DNA from: JAFGDI01 sp963667715
GTDB taxonomy: Bacteria > Planctomycetota > Phycisphaerae > Sedimentisphaerales > SM23-30
DNA length: 64,000 nt
Assembly: GCA_963667715.1 (NCBI GenBank)
Contig: OY763926.1
Location: 3,596,001-3,660,000, forward strand
Reading direction: 5' to 3'
Within the stretch, counting starts at the first letter, position 1; every line of letters begins with the position of its first letter. Below are positions 1-9,126 of this stretch, piece by piece. The position numbers and the translations under genes were made by a program. The notes under the pieces are model-generated. The model saw nothing but the letters and a program-made list of their open reading frames with translations. It did no database searches and was not told where the DNA came from.

Positions 1-23
1 CTTATACTAAAAACAACAATAAC

Positions 24-836
24 TCAGTTTGTACTGTCCTTCAGATAGTTTTTCAGCTCACACTTTTCCAGCAACCTTATACCCTCAACCACAGACTCAG
101 CATTTACCACTGCTCCGGCAACTGTCGTATGAGTATGGTCCTTGAGAAAAAACTCTTTACCAATATACTCACTGCCAAGCTGCTCATATTTCAATGCAGA
201 AATATTATTGAGATCGATAAAAGCACCGCCACAGCTCTCTACCGATTGCCTGGCCCACAGACCATAATCTTTATCATTCCTCAATACCAGACTATTATCA
301 CTATTCCACATATTTCGCGGCACCGGCGAACATACAATTGGCACAGCCCCCTTCGCCAGAGTATCATTGATATACTTCCTCATATAACCGCCATAGGTCA
401 AGACCACTTCTTCCTCGCCGCTATTCTCCAAAACTACGCTCTGGCTCTCTGGACCGATACCTTTTATCGATGCTCTCGCCTTACCTGACGCTATCGGCCC
501 GCCATCATTATGACCAAACTGGATCAGTACATAGTCACCCGGATGGATCATCTCAAGTACATCATTCCAAAGCCCCTCTCTCTGAAATGTCCGACTGCTG
601 CGACCGCCTCTGGCTTTATTGACCACATCTATCTTATCCAGATCAAAGTAGACACCGAGAACATTCCCCCAGCCTCGCAACTCGCCATTGGTATTATTTA
701 CCGTAGAATCCCCGACAATATACAATACCGGCTTTACCTCTGCCTTGCATTGCATATACTTACACTGGCCCTTATCACCAGGACACTGACAACCACAAAT
801 GAAAATGGTAATTAAAAATAAGAATAACAGCCTCAT
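24..836 (-). CDS. secreted rhamnogalacturonan acetylesterase-like SGNH hydrolase
   Basis: Likely removes acetyl groups from pectin (rhamnogalacturonan I) outside the cytoplasm. The mature part opens with the block-I motif GDSTV, followed by the block-II-like GGRSSRTF, the block-III motif GHNDGG and a C-terminal DHTH carrying the catalytic Asp and His. This layout is typical of CE12 rhamnogalacturonan acetylesterases, and the length fits a single domain. I start at the ATG at 836 because GGAGG lies about 11 bases upstream and a lipoprotein-type signal (hydrophobic run ending FICGC) follows at once. An ATG 13 codons upstream would put charged residues ahead of the signal. The gene stands alone. 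Family is well supported; the exact substrate is inferred. Confidence 0.85.
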   Translation of the reverse strand: MRLLFLFLITIFICGCQCPGDKGQCKYMQCKAEVKPVLYIVGDSTVNNTNGELRGWGNVLGVYFDLDKIDVVNKARGGRSSRTFQREGLWNDVLEMIHPGDYVLIQFGHNDGGPIASGKARASIKGIGPESQSVVLENSGEEEVVLTYGGYMRKYINDTLAKGAVPIVCSPVPRNMWNSDNSLVLRNDKDYGLWARQSVESCGGAFIDLNNISALKYEQLGSEYIGKEFFLKDHTHTTVAGAVVNAESVVEGIRLLEKCELKNYLKDSTN

Positions 837-1204
837 AGCCAACAAACCTCCAAAATGTTTCCTATTAGCATTCAATATAGTACAATTAGCAATTCTAATG
901 CTTTAGCACTACACTGTAAACCAGAAAAGCAAACACTTTTGCAATAAGAGGTTATAACACCAAAAGTAAAAACAAAACCGCCAAAACCCGTAGCAACAAC
1001 ATTACTATTGTCTATTATTACTCAAACTGACCAAATGCTTCGGTCTGTATATTGTAATCCACTATCAACAAAGGACTTGATAATTGGTAATTAATTGTTA
1101 GTTTTTGTAGTCATTCTATTCAACTAATTGCTAATTTCTATCCCGATACACATCGGGACTAAATCCTATCAAACTGACCATCAGTCAGTTTGAATTATCA
1201 TTGT
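837..1204. other. intergenic region with dispersed repeat
   Basis: The first 180 bases are AT-rich leader for the esterase gene and show no gene. The rest is the dispersed repeat listed at 1022-1193. Confidence 0.5.
1022..1193. repeat. dispersed ~172-bp repeat with inverted ends, copy 1
   Basis: This segment is nearly identical to 3677-3848. It opens with TCAAACTGACC and closes with a 9-bp hairpin (CAAACTGAC, short loop, GTCAGTTTG), and it contains an internal copy of the palindrome family CCCGATnnnCATCGGG at about 1141-1158. A diverged copy lies at 3517-3670 and a diverged inverted copy near 60715-60880. The hairpin end faces the 3' end of the glycosyltransferase gene, 11 bases from its stop. 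It has no coding capacity and looks like a MITE- or BIME-like element. Confidence 0.8.
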
Positions 1205-2710
1205 CTAATAGTGGTCTGGCCTGGCTATCTCCCAGCCTTTGAAATTATAACATTTACATAATGCATATTTTTTCAATGGCCGACCGTAAAGGTCTTTCGA
1301 TTCAAACTTAACCACTTCTACCTTTTCAAATGCATCATACAGACTATCTCTTATACCACCTCGTGGTACAAAAACAGCATCCTCGCCAATACGCCCCTCA
1401 AAACCCGGCCAGATATCATACTGACTCATACGATTGCCAAGATTAGCACAATATACTATTGGGTTACCTTCGCAATAAAAAGCCAGCTCTGCCGTTGTCA
1501 TATAATAATCCGATATTATAAATGGTTCATCCATCTCACCGGAAATACGGTCAACTTCCGCTGACAACTGACGCCAGCCCACCAGCTTACTGGTAGGGTT
1601 ATACCCCGCTGGCCATGGGATAAGCGACACCACAAATGGAACATGGATGATTATAAATGCAACTGCCGGTATGCTAAGAGCTGCCCGCGACCAGTCTTTT
1701 TGCTTTTGCGACATCTGCCAATAACCAGTATCAAAATAATCAGCAAGCGGCAATACTCCCGCCAGCCAAGCTGTTGCAACCCAGTTAGGCTGGATCTTAC
1801 CCTGACAGCTCTTGATCAGAAATGCCGCCAATATCGGAACTGTAAAACAAAAGCTGAAAAAGTACTTCTTCCTATTCCGCAACAACAGCAATAGAATCAA
1901 TACCGCAGCTACTGGCGTTATTATCAATAACTGACCACCAACATATTGCATCAAATAATCCGGCCTGAAAATCCAACCTGCCGCTACATTGGTATGACCC
2001 ATATCATGACGAAATGTCACCCAGTTATTCTGACTATTCCAATATATTACCGGGGCAAAGAACAGCAAACTTATAGGCAGCGATAAATACGGCCAAGGCT
2101 TTCTCAGACTCTTACGACCTTCACAACTAAAAACAAGATATATGATCGCCGGCACAAAAAAGAATATTATCGCATACTTACACAATAATGCCAAACCGAT
2201 TGAAATAGTCAAGCCAAACCAGTATTTCACCTTCTCATCATGCACCGCCCTGTAAAAGAAATAGAGCGACAAACTCCAAAACATAATTAGCGGTGAATCA
2301 GGTGTTAAACCGATACCATAAAATGTAAGACCTGGCAATATCTGAAATATGATCGCTGCTATTGCACCTGCTTTTGCCGAGAACATCCGCTTACCCAGAC
2401 CAAACATCGCCAAAGATGCAACAAAAGAACATAATATCGCCGCCGACCTGACACCCAGCTCATTATTGCCGAATATCGCGGTACCCAGCCATATCAAGGC
2501 CGCTACTCCCGGTGGCTTGGAATAATAACACCAATCCATATGACGGGACCAGTCCCAGTATTGTGCCTCATCACCGCTAAGTTCAACTACACCCAATGCA
2601 TTTATTACTACACGAAAAACCGAAACCGTTATCAAAAAGGTCATGGTTAGCTTCAAATAGTCAATTTTACCTGACAACAGATCCTTGATCTTTGCATCAA
2701 TTTTATTCAT
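1205..2710 (-). CDS. GT39/ArnT-like membrane glycosyltransferase
   Basis: Polytopic membrane protein of 501 residues with about 10-12 hydrophobic segments. The N-terminal ELSGDEAQYWDWS contains the acidic pair expected in the first extracytoplasmic loop of the GT-C glycosyltransferases (PMT/ArnT, family 39), followed by YYSKPPGVAALI, typical of this family. Such enzymes transfer a sugar from a polyprenyl-phosphate carrier to lipid or protein on the outer face of the cytoplasmic membrane. The acceptor cannot be read from sequence. The next gene upstream on the same strand is a membrane phosphatase, about 100 bases away, so the two may be co-transcribed. The Shine-Dalgarno sequence is weak. Confidence 0.85.
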   Translation of the reverse strand: MNKIDAKIKDLLSGKIDYLKLTMTFLITVSVFRVVINALGVVELSGDEAQYWDWSRHMDWCYYSKPPGVAALIWLGTAIFGNNELGVRSAAILCSFVASLAMFGLGKRMFSAKAGAIAAIIFQILPGLTFYGIGLTPDSPLIMFWSLSLYFFYRAVHDEKVKYWFGLTISIGLALLCKYAIIFFFVPAIIYLVFSCEGRKSLRKPWPYLSLPISLLFFAPVIYWNSQNNWVTFRHDMGHTNVAAGWIFRPDYLMQYVGGQLLIITPVAAVLILLLLLRNRKKYFFSFCFTVPILAAFLIKSCQGKIQPNWVATAWLAGVLPLADYFDTGYWQMSQKQKDWSRAALSIPAVAFIIIHVPFVVSLIPWPAGYNPTSKLVGWRQLSAEVDRISGEMDEPFIISDYYMTTAELAFYCEGNPIVYCANLGNRMSQYDIWPGFEGRIGEDAVFVPRGGIRDSLYDAFEKVEVVKFESKDLYGRPLKKYALCKCYNFKGWEIARPDHY

Positions 2711-2814
2711 ATGACTTTCTGTTTTATAAAAAAAATAAACTGGCTATTAGCCAGCTTGCGTGTGTATTATTATCTCACCTTCGGGCCACTTACCACTATA
2801 CGCTACTTATACGC

Positions 2815-3471
2815 TCATGGTTTGTACATATTTCTGGCCCAACTCTTAAACTGCTCAACATTGTCCACTTCCAGACTATTCTCACTGCAATATCTCTCAT
2901 AATCCAGAAATACATCACTTATATGAATAAGGTCCCAACTCTTATACTTCCACGGCCCCGGCGGTACATACGACTGCCATTTCGCCTTACTATACGATTC
3001 GAACCCTAAAAGCCACGCCGCCAGTGCTGACGATGTGCCCGAACGATCGACACCATGCCGACAGTGGAATAATACAGGCCTCTTGACCTTTTCTATCACA
3101 TCCAGTAATTCTACCAGCCGAGCCTTCGACATATGCTTATAAGCACTAAGCTCCAGAACATAATAGTCAATATCCCTATCGTCACATATTTCCTGCTCTG
3201 ACTCTACCGTACCACATTTAAAGCCGCGAAGATTTACTATACTCTTAAATCCATAGCTATCGATCCATTCTTCCAGCTCTGCCGAATTCGGCTGACCTGA
3301 ACGATATATCTCGCCATCAACAATAGCCTTGAAATTATGACATAGAAAATAATGATAACAGAAATTGAGAGCAAAACCGACCACTATAGCCAATATAACT
3401 CTCTCTGCTAATACCCTGCCCCCGCTTTTAACTTTTTTCGTTTTTACCGCTTCATTTTTTTTATTAAACAT
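2815..3471 (-). CDS. membrane-anchored dual-specificity/tyrosine phosphatase
   Basis: The active-site loop HCRHGVDRSGT (about residues 133-143) is a textbook CX5R P-loop of protein tyrosine phosphatases, with the following Ser/Thr in place. Further upstream are YRSGQPN and SIVNLRG, shared by the bacterial/plant 'DSP' branch that also includes inositol pyrophosphate and lipid phosphatases. One transmembrane helix near residues 20-40 puts the catalytic domain after a short basic N-terminus. I chose the ATG at 3471 because AGGAAG lies just before it; a GTG seven codons upstream is the alternative. Next to a GT39 enzyme, a role in polyprenyl-phosphate or surface-glycan control is plausible but inferred. 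Confidence 0.8.
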   Translation of the reverse strand: MFNKKNEAVKTKKVKSGGRVLAERVILAIVVGFALNFCYHYFLCHNFKAIVDGEIYRSGQPNSAELEEWIDSYGFKSIVNLRGFKCGTVESEQEICDDRDIDYYVLELSAYKHMSKARLVELLDVIEKVKRPVLFHCRHGVDRSGTSSALAAWLLGFESYSKAKWQSYVPPGPWKYKSWDLIHISDVFLDYERYCSENSLEVDNVEQFKSWARNMYKP

Positions 3472-3516
3472 AAACTTCCTGTTTAATTTCACAAACTCAT
3501 CACCACCACGTTTGAG

Positions 3517-3670
3517 TCAGTTAATAACACAAACTGACCTAAAACTTCAGTTTGTATGTTGTAATTCCAATATTAACAGAGGATTTAGTCCCGATGTACA
3601 TCGGGATAGAAATTAGTAGTTAGTTTTTGATACCATTCTATATCTATAATTGCTAAATACTAAATTCTAA
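3517..3670. repeat. diverged copy of the dispersed repeat
   Basis: It resembles 3677-3848 in order and wording (CAGTTTGTATnTTGTAAT block, ACAnAGGA block, TTAGTTTTTGA block) but carries the TCCCGATGTACATCGGGA palindrome in a different place. It lies head to tail with the better copy and upstream of the phosphatase gene. Confidence 0.55.
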
Positions 3671-3676
3671 CTCCTC

Positions 3677-3848
3677 TCAAGCTAACCGAATGCTTCAGTT
3701 TGTATATTGTAATCCACTATCAACAAAGGACTTGATAATTGGTAATTAGTTGTTAGTTTTTGAAGTCATTCTATTCAACTAATTGCTAATTTCTATCCCG
3801 ATACACATCGGGACTAAATCCTTTCAAACTGACCATCGGTCAGTTTGA
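3677..3848. repeat. dispersed ~172-bp repeat, copy 2, supplies a stop codon
   Basis: Near-identical to 1022-1193. Its terminal hairpin CAAACTGAC/GTCAGTTTG ends one base before the TAA stop of the Sel1/protease gene at 3850. The same arrangement (CAGTTTGAA followed by TTA on the plus strand) recurs at the 3' end of hydG at 42410. Confidence 0.8.
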
Positions 3849-3849
3849 A

Positions 3850-5313
3850 TTAATAACAAAGAACCTGAACTGTAGCATTTTTGGCCTGAATTGCCGCCTG
3901 CTCAAGTTTACGATCTTTACGTACCTCAGCAATCTTAACTTCTAACCCTGATTCAGATTCTATAAACGGTAGCACAAACGCTATCTTAACCGCATAATGC
4001 TTCTGAACAGGCCATTTATTAGACTCTATCTGCTTTTTATCTGCAGCAAATTCCGATGCAAAAATTCCGATCACATCTCCTTCAGATCCCACTACCGCAC
4101 CTCCGGCATTACCCGGCCCGGCATCACATTCCATCTGAAAATATCTTACATTCGGTGTTTGCTTCGCCTCGGCTTCTACCTGCTTATCTACGACACCTAA
4201 TATCTCATACTTCTGAGGCAGCCCCGGCGAAGTACTCAAGCCGTTCAATGCCGTTATATTGCCATTTACAAACTCCGGCGAGTCGCCTACCTTCTTGCCA
4301 TATTTATAGCCATATGTCCAAACCGGACTGCTTAACGACACCTTATCTGTTATTGCCGCCAGTGGCAAAGGCTTACAATTAATATAGCCCGCTATTTTCA
4401 GTAAGGCAAAATCATTTGTACTATCATACATCACCAGCTCAGCCGGCACAATACCAAGCTGCGAGCGTATCCTTACATCCTTGGAGTCACGAATTATATG
4501 GTATGCAGTAAGAATATAACCATCTTTGCTGATAAAAAATCCTGTCCCGCCCCGAACCGGCTCTACCGAGATCGCTCCGCTTACATCAGCACCAGAGTCA
4601 TCATTAGCCTTTTTCAACTCATCTATAAAATCACTGGCTTCTTTGGTCGCCATCCTCTTCTCATAGTCGCTTAACGACTTCTCAACCATATCCTTTATAA
4701 ATGACACATCTACATTATTATACTCTGCCAAAAGCAGCCATTTATAAGCAGAAAGATAATCCTCATTCACTCCCTGAGCTACCAGATAAAGACAAGACAG
4801 TATATATTGAGCCTGACCATCATTATTATTTGCAGCCTTATTGAACCAGATAACCGCTTTATCGTCGTTCTTTTCAACTCCGCTTCCATTTAGATACATC
4901 AAGCCAATATTATACTGAGCTCTGGCAAACTTCTTATCTGCAGCCTTGCCAAACCATTTCATCGCCTGGTCAAAATCCTGCTCTATTCCTTCGCCCATAT
5001 AGTACATAACGCCCAAGGTAGTTTGCGCTGCCGGATCGCCCAGATCGGCCGCCTTTCGGAACCAGATCGATGCCGTCTTATAATCCTGAGTGGCTTCCTT
5101 ACCTTTATAGAAACGATATCCAAGTTCATAACACGCAGCAACATCGTCCACACGCGCCTTTGTCAGCAGCTGCTCCATAGTCAGCTCTGATAGCTCAATT
5201 TTCACCGGCTCTGATAGCTTGGCCCCAACAGCAAATGGGTCACTGGCCGAAACTGGCACAGAAACTACAAGTAAAAACAACAATAATGCCGGGAACATTT
5301 TGATCATTCGCAT
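3850..5313 (-). CDS. Sel1-repeat protein with catalytically dead trypsin-like domain
   Basis: Signal peptide (about residues 1-23), then at least four Sel1-type helical repeats (A-x-WFxKAA, YxxGxGVxxD; roughly residues 50-200) and a C-terminal trypsin/HtrA-like domain (about 250-470). His of the triad is visible in LTAYHII (about 272) and Asp in NDFALLK (about 301). The nucleophile motif, normally GNSGGP, reads GNAGGA (about 402), so Ser is replaced by Ala. The codon (GCC) is unambiguous on reading the reverse strand. The protein is therefore probably a binding or scaffold pseudoprotease in the periplasm, with Sel1 repeats for protein contacts. The start ATG follows AAAGG. Its stop codon abuts a dispersed repeat. 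Confidence 0.85.
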   Translation of the reverse strand: MRMIKMFPALLLFLLVVSVPVSASDPFAVGAKLSEPVKIELSELTMEQLLTKARVDDVAACYELGYRFYKGKEATQDYKTASIWFRKAADLGDPAAQTTLGVMYYMGEGIEQDFDQAMKWFGKAADKKFARAQYNIGLMYLNGSGVEKNDDKAVIWFNKAANNNDGQAQYILSCLYLVAQGVNEDYLSAYKWLLLAEYNNVDVSFIKDMVEKSLSDYEKRMATKEASDFIDELKKANDDSGADVSGAISVEPVRGGTGFFISKDGYILTAYHIIRDSKDVRIRSQLGIVPAELVMYDSTNDFALLKIAGYINCKPLPLAAITDKVSLSSPVWTYGYKYGKKVGDSPEFVNGNITALNGLSTSPGLPQKYEILGVVDKQVEAEAKQTPNVRYFQMECDAGPGNAGGAVVGSEGDVIGIFASEFAADKKQIESNKWPVQKHYAVKIAFVLPFIESESGLEVKIAEVRKDRKLEQAAIQAKNATVQVLCY

Positions 5314-5465
5314 AGATAAGCCTTTCGTACAATAATGGTTTACTAGCTTTCAGTGTTGTATTATAATATATTGTCGTATAATAGGCAAGATAGATTATAC
5401 TAACGTAACATTATACGCGACAAGGAGTAAACGCTTAAGGGCGACTTGGACAATAAGGAATTAAG

Positions 5466-6431
5466 ATGGAAATAACGATCCGTAGCGAAAAACCTGAAGA
5501 TGCCGCATCTATCAGAGAGATGATCAAACGCACTCTGAACCGGCCCGATGAAGCACGTCTGGTTGACACCCTGAGAAACTCGGGAAATATCACCTGTTCG
5601 TGTGTAATTATCAACAATAGCACAAAAGCTGTCGTTGCATACGCCGCAGTTTCACCTCTCAATGCAAATATTAACGGCTCAGACGCTACTGGCGGCAGGA
5701 TTACCCCATTATTGGTAGATAGCACTTGTCAGGGCCAGGGCCTTGGCAGCAAACTCATCGCAACCATAACAGAAATGTGCGATCAGGCCAACCTGCCCTT
5801 TATAATGGTTATGGGCAACCCAAATCTATACAGTAAGTTCGATTTCGCTCCTGCTGCCACATATAACCTCAAAGCTACCGGCGACATGGGCGACTCTTTC
5901 CTGCTGAGAAAGGGCCCGGGCTTCCAACAGCCAACTGAGACAACTACCGCCTATTGCACCAGCGACTTTGAGCTTCTTGACCATAGCCGTCAGTACGATA
6001 TGCTCATAAAGCAATTCGACGCTCTCAGAGACACAACCAAAAATATCGTCAGCCGAATGAGTACACTAGCCGCCCTCCTGCACAATAGCATGGCATATAA
6101 TTCCTGGACCGGCTTCTATCTTTATCAGGACGATGAACTTATCGTAGGCCCATTCCAAGGCCCGGTCGCCTGCCTGAAGCTAAAAAAAGACACCGGCGTA
6201 TGCTGGCACGCTTTGAATTCCGGCGAATCTACTGTTGTTGGCAATGTCCACGATTTCCCCGGCCACATCGCCTGCGATGCCTCCAGCTGTAGCGAAGTCG
6301 TCGTCCCCTGCTATGACAAGGACGGCCGGATCTATGCTGTACTGGATATCGACAGCTATGAGTACAATGCCTACAATCAGGACGATGCCGCTGGTCTCGA
6401 AAAATTGGTTAAATTACTCGTCGAAGACTGA
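5466..6431 (+). CDS. GNAT acetyltransferase fused to free methionine-(R)-sulfoxide reductase
   Basis: Two enzymes in one chain. Residues 1-150 form a GNAT N-acetyltransferase with the acetyl-CoA loop QGQGLGSKL near residue 85. Residues about 195-321 are a GAF domain of the fRMsr (YebR/MsrC) family: WTGFYL, GPFQGPVAC, GVCW, GHIACDA and VLDIDS. The three cysteines of the E. coli enzyme's redox mechanism have counterparts at about 236, 246 and 270. fRMsr reduces free methionine-R-sulfoxide using thioredoxin. Typical fRMsr proteins are single-domain and about 160 residues long, so the N-terminal acetyltransferase is an addition. The start follows AAGGA at good spacing. The gene is followed by ispG after about 60 bases. 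Confidence 0.85.
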   Translation: MEITIRSEKPEDAASIREMIKRTLNRPDEARLVDTLRNSGNITCSCVIINNSTKAVVAYAAVSPLNANINGSDATGGRITPLLVDSTCQGQGLGSKLIATITEMCDQANLPFIMVMGNPNLYSKFDFAPAATYNLKATGDMGDSFLLRKGPGFQQPTETTTAYCTSDFELLDHSRQYDMLIKQFDALRDTTKNIVSRMSTLAALLHNSMAYNSWTGFYLYQDDELIVGPFQGPVACLKLKKDTGVCWHALNSGESTVVGNVHDFPGHIACDASSCSEVVVPCYDKDGRIYAVLDIDSYEYNAYNQDDAAGLEKLVKLLVED

Positions 6432-6490
6432 TACGTCCCAGAATTTAACACAAAATTAACCTTAACAATATACAATTACAAATAAACAAA

Positions 6491-7564
6491 ATGCCAAAAA
6501 CTACCAAAACAATCAAAGTCGGACCGCTCACCATGGGCGGCAACAGCCCTGTAACCGTACAGAGTATGACAAATACTCACACCAGTGACATTGCCTCTAC
6601 TCTGGAGCAAATCAACCAGATGGCAAATGCCGGCTGTGAACTTGTTCGCGTTGCTGTACCGACTCCTCAAGATACCGCGGCTCTACCGGAAATCGTCAAA
6701 GCCAGCCCGATACCAGTTATCGCTGACGTGCATTTCCACTACAAAAGAGCTCTGGAAGCTATCGAAGCTGGTGTTGTAAAGATCAGACTTAACCCGGGCA
6801 ATATTCAGGATCGCCAACAGGTCAACGAAGTTATCGCCGCCTGCAAAGCAAATGGCACAGCTATCCGTATCGGTGTTAACGAAGGCAGTATCGTCGAAAG
6901 TAAAGACAAACAGCTCCGCCAACAGGAACTCAACCAGCCCATGGCCAAACTCATGGTCGATAAAATGGCTGAATATCTCGATATATTTGACAAATGCGGT
7001 TTTGACCAGCTGATTCTATCGGCCAAATGCCACGATGCCGCTACTACCATTGATGTTAACCGTCTTATCTCACAAAACTTCGAGCTGCCGATCCACCTTG
7101 GTGTAACACATGCCGGACTACCATCTACCGGCTCTGTTCGCAGTGCGGTAGCTTTAGGTGCTCTTCTATCCGAAGGTATCGGCAATACCATCCGTGTTTC
7201 TCTTGCCGGCGACCCTGTTAATGAAATAGCTGTTGGCTGGGAGATACTTACTTCCCTGAACCTCAGAGAAAAACATACACCCGAACTTATCGTCTGCCCA
7301 ACCTGCGGACGCTGCGAAGTCAACCTGCTGGAAATGGCGGAAAAAGTCGAAAAAGCACTTACCGGCGTTCGCAAACCGATAAAAATCGCAGTTATGGGCT
7401 GCGTTGTTAACGGTCCCGGCGAAGCTGCCGACGCCGACCTCGCTATCTGTGGCGGCAAAAACAAAGTCGCTCTCTACAAAGGCGGACAACTGCTCGCTAC
7501 CGCTCCATGCGATGAAGGTATCCAAACCCTGCTCCAGGAAATCAATAATATGATCGTTGGCTAA
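6491..7564 (+). CDS. ispG: 4-hydroxy-3-methylbut-2-en-1-yl diphosphate synthase
   Basis: IspG (GcpE) performs the penultimate step of the MEP isoprenoid pathway, reducing MEcPP to HMBPP with a [4Fe-4S] cluster. Visible family features are VQSMTNTHTSD at the N-terminus, PVIADVHFHYK, KIRLNPGNI, IGVNEGS, and the cluster ligands in CPTCGRCE (about 269-275) and GCVVNGPGEA (about 303). Its 357 residues match the short bacterial form without the plant-type insertion. There is no clear Shine-Dalgarno; the leader is AT-rich. It overlaps nothing, but the next gene (folate cyclo-ligase) begins about 30 bases downstream, suggesting one transcript. Confidence 0.97.
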   Translation: MPKTTKTIKVGPLTMGGNSPVTVQSMTNTHTSDIASTLEQINQMANAGCELVRVAVPTPQDTAALPEIVKASPIPVIADVHFHYKRALEAIEAGVVKIRLNPGNIQDRQQVNEVIAACKANGTAIRIGVNEGSIVESKDKQLRQQELNQPMAKLMVDKMAEYLDIFDKCGFDQLILSAKCHDAATTIDVNRLISQNFELPIHLGVTHAGLPSTGSVRSAVALGALLSEGIGNTIRVSLAGDPVNEIAVGWEILTSLNLREKHTPELIVCPTCGRCEVNLLEMAEKVEKALTGVRKPIKIAVMGCVVNGPGEAADADLAICGGKNKVALYKGGQLLATAPCDEGIQTLLQEINNMIVG

Positions 7565-7595
7565 TAATAATTACATCCAACCAAGGCGTATAATA

Positions 7596-8162
7596 ATGAA
7601 TAAGGAAAAAGAAAAGCTCAGAAAAAAGATTCGTGCCAGCCTGGCTGATTGTTCACCGCTCCTGCTTGACTGTGAAAGCATGGAAATAGCAGAACGAATG
7701 ATCTTTTCACCCGAGTTCAAAAACGCAAAAACCATAATGGCCTTCCTGAGCATGCCCGGCGAAGTCAATACATCATATATCATCAAACATGCTTTTGCCG
7801 CTGGTAAAAGAGTGCTTGTACCCAAAGTCAACTGGAAAAAGCAGACTATGAAAGCCGTCGAACTCAAAAGCCTCGACCACCCACTTGAAACGGTTAAGTT
7901 GGGGCTCAAAGAACCGCTGGACGCTGAAACAGTCAAAGTTGGCGAAATAGATCTGATAATCGTTCCCGGCCTGGCATTCGACGAAAAACTCAACCGCCTT
8001 GGCCGTGGTGGCGGCTTCTATGACCGCTATCTCTCAAAAGAAAATTGCAAGGCCGTTAAATGCGGCATCGCATTCGAACTACAGGTAACAACCAACATAC
8101 CAACCACAGAGAACGACCGCAGCATTGACCTGCTGGTCACTGAAAACCGCATAATTCGTTAA
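7596..8162 (+). CDS. 5-formyltetrahydrofolate cyclo-ligase
   Basis: Converts 5-formyl-THF to 5,10-methenyl-THF with ATP in one-carbon metabolism. The signature is the C-terminal LGRGGGFYDRYL (about residues 140-151), which binds ATP/folate, together with an early basic helix (KLRKKIRASL) and the IIVPGLAFD strand before the motif. I place the start at the ATG at 7596: AAGG lies about 11 bases upstream and the product then has normal family length (188 residues). A longer frame starting at 7557 would overlap ispG and add a low-quality N-terminus. It converges with the AraC regulator, leaving only about 14 bases between the two stops. Confidence 0.93.
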   Translation: MNKEKEKLRKKIRASLADCSPLLLDCESMEIAERMIFSPEFKNAKTIMAFLSMPGEVNTSYIIKHAFAAGKRVLVPKVNWKKQTMKAVELKSLDHPLETVKLGLKEPLDAETVKVGEIDLIIVPGLAFDEKLNRLGRGGGFYDRYLSKENCKAVKCGIAFELQVTTNIPTTENDRSIDLLVTENRIIR

Positions 8163-8176
8163 TGGGAACCCAGACG

Positions 8177-9061
8177 CTATTCCCCATGATTATCGTCTGG
8201 CACCTTACCCTGCTCCATTATTCGCTTCTTGGCCTCCGATGGACTACACCCGCGATGCTTCTTATACAGCCGCGAAAAATAATACTGGTCATCGTAACCC
8301 AACCGCACTGCAACTTCCTTAATACTCATTGCAGGTCTCTTCAAAAACAGATCTTCTGCCTTATCCAGCTTGAGCTTTATCTGATATTGCTTAAAGCTCA
8401 TACCCGTCTTATTCTTGAACTTATGCGATAAGCTTGAACGACTCTGCATCAGCAGCTTTGCACCTTCATTGAGATTCAGGTTCTCCTCCATATTGATCTC
8501 CATGAATCTCATCAGCGGCTCAACCGTACTGGAACCATACAGCTCTATCATGTGCTTCTGAAGTATATAATCAACCAGAAACTCGAACAGCTTCAGGATA
8601 CGCTCCACTTGATCCGGCTCATGATACACCATCTCATAATATGACTCTTCCAGCTCCGTCAACACCCCATACTCTTGAGCCTTCTTCTGAACGCCTCGCT
8701 TCAAAAGACACTCTGAACTCCTGAACTGACCGATCATAATAAAACCAATAATATCATCTTCCATCACCACCGGCATTACCGCCTCGATCATCCCGCCATG
8801 ACACGTATACGATACCAGCTTTCTGCCTGACCTGGCCTCCTGAAGCATCTTATTATCCAGCTTCAAACATGTAGACTCATAATCAAGATTCTCCCTCAAT
8901 AAACGACAATACTTACATAACGGCTTACTCTGGCCAACCTTAAGCTCCTTACCGCTCGATGAGAAAAAAGCAATTCGAATCCCAAATAGCCCGGTAAATA
9001 TATCAAATACTTCCTGAGCCTGCTTCTGAAATACATATTGAATGGTTTGTGTATGCTTCAT
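8177..9061 (-). CDS. AraC-family regulator with PocR sensory domain
   Basis: The N-terminal 170 residues match a PocR-type ligand sensor: IFTGLFGIRIAFF, a Cys-rich patch (CKYC, STCLKLD), YTCHGGMIEAVMPV and GFIMIGQFR. The C-terminal 100 residues carry two helix-turn-helix motifs of AraC/XylS type, with the second ending in RLGYDDQYYFSRLYKKHRG. PocR domains bind small organic ligands such as propanediol or sugars. The start at 9061 is chosen because the residues before it (from an ATG at 9088) do not look like protein. It is divergent from the URO-D/glycoside hydrolase pair across a 150-base gap, so it is the likely activator of that operon. Confidence 0.9.
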   Translation of the reverse strand: MKHTQTIQYVFQKQAQEVFDIFTGLFGIRIAFFSSSGKELKVGQSKPLCKYCRLLRENLDYESTCLKLDNKMLQEARSGRKLVSYTCHGGMIEAVMPVVMEDDIIGFIMIGQFRSSECLLKRGVQKKAQEYGVLTELEESYYEMVYHEPDQVERILKLFEFLVDYILQKHMIELYGSSTVEPLMRFMEINMEENLNLNEGAKLLMQSRSSLSHKFKNKTGMSFKQYQIKLKLDKAEDLFLKRPAMSIKEVAVRLGYDDQYYFSRLYKKHRGCSPSEAKKRIMEQGKVPDDNHGE

Positions 9062-9126
9062 AAATAAACAATATAGCATCCTCCCCAAAATTTGTCCATC
9101 ATATTTACAGGATTATCTATTCTTTG

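Noticed and set aside
129..815. Plus-strand frames opposite the esterase gene
   Set aside because: They lie fully opposite a well-supported gene and show no domain or start signal.
6805..7525. Long minus-strand frames opposite ispG
   Set aside because: Shadow frames; ispG is intact and highly conserved on the other strand.
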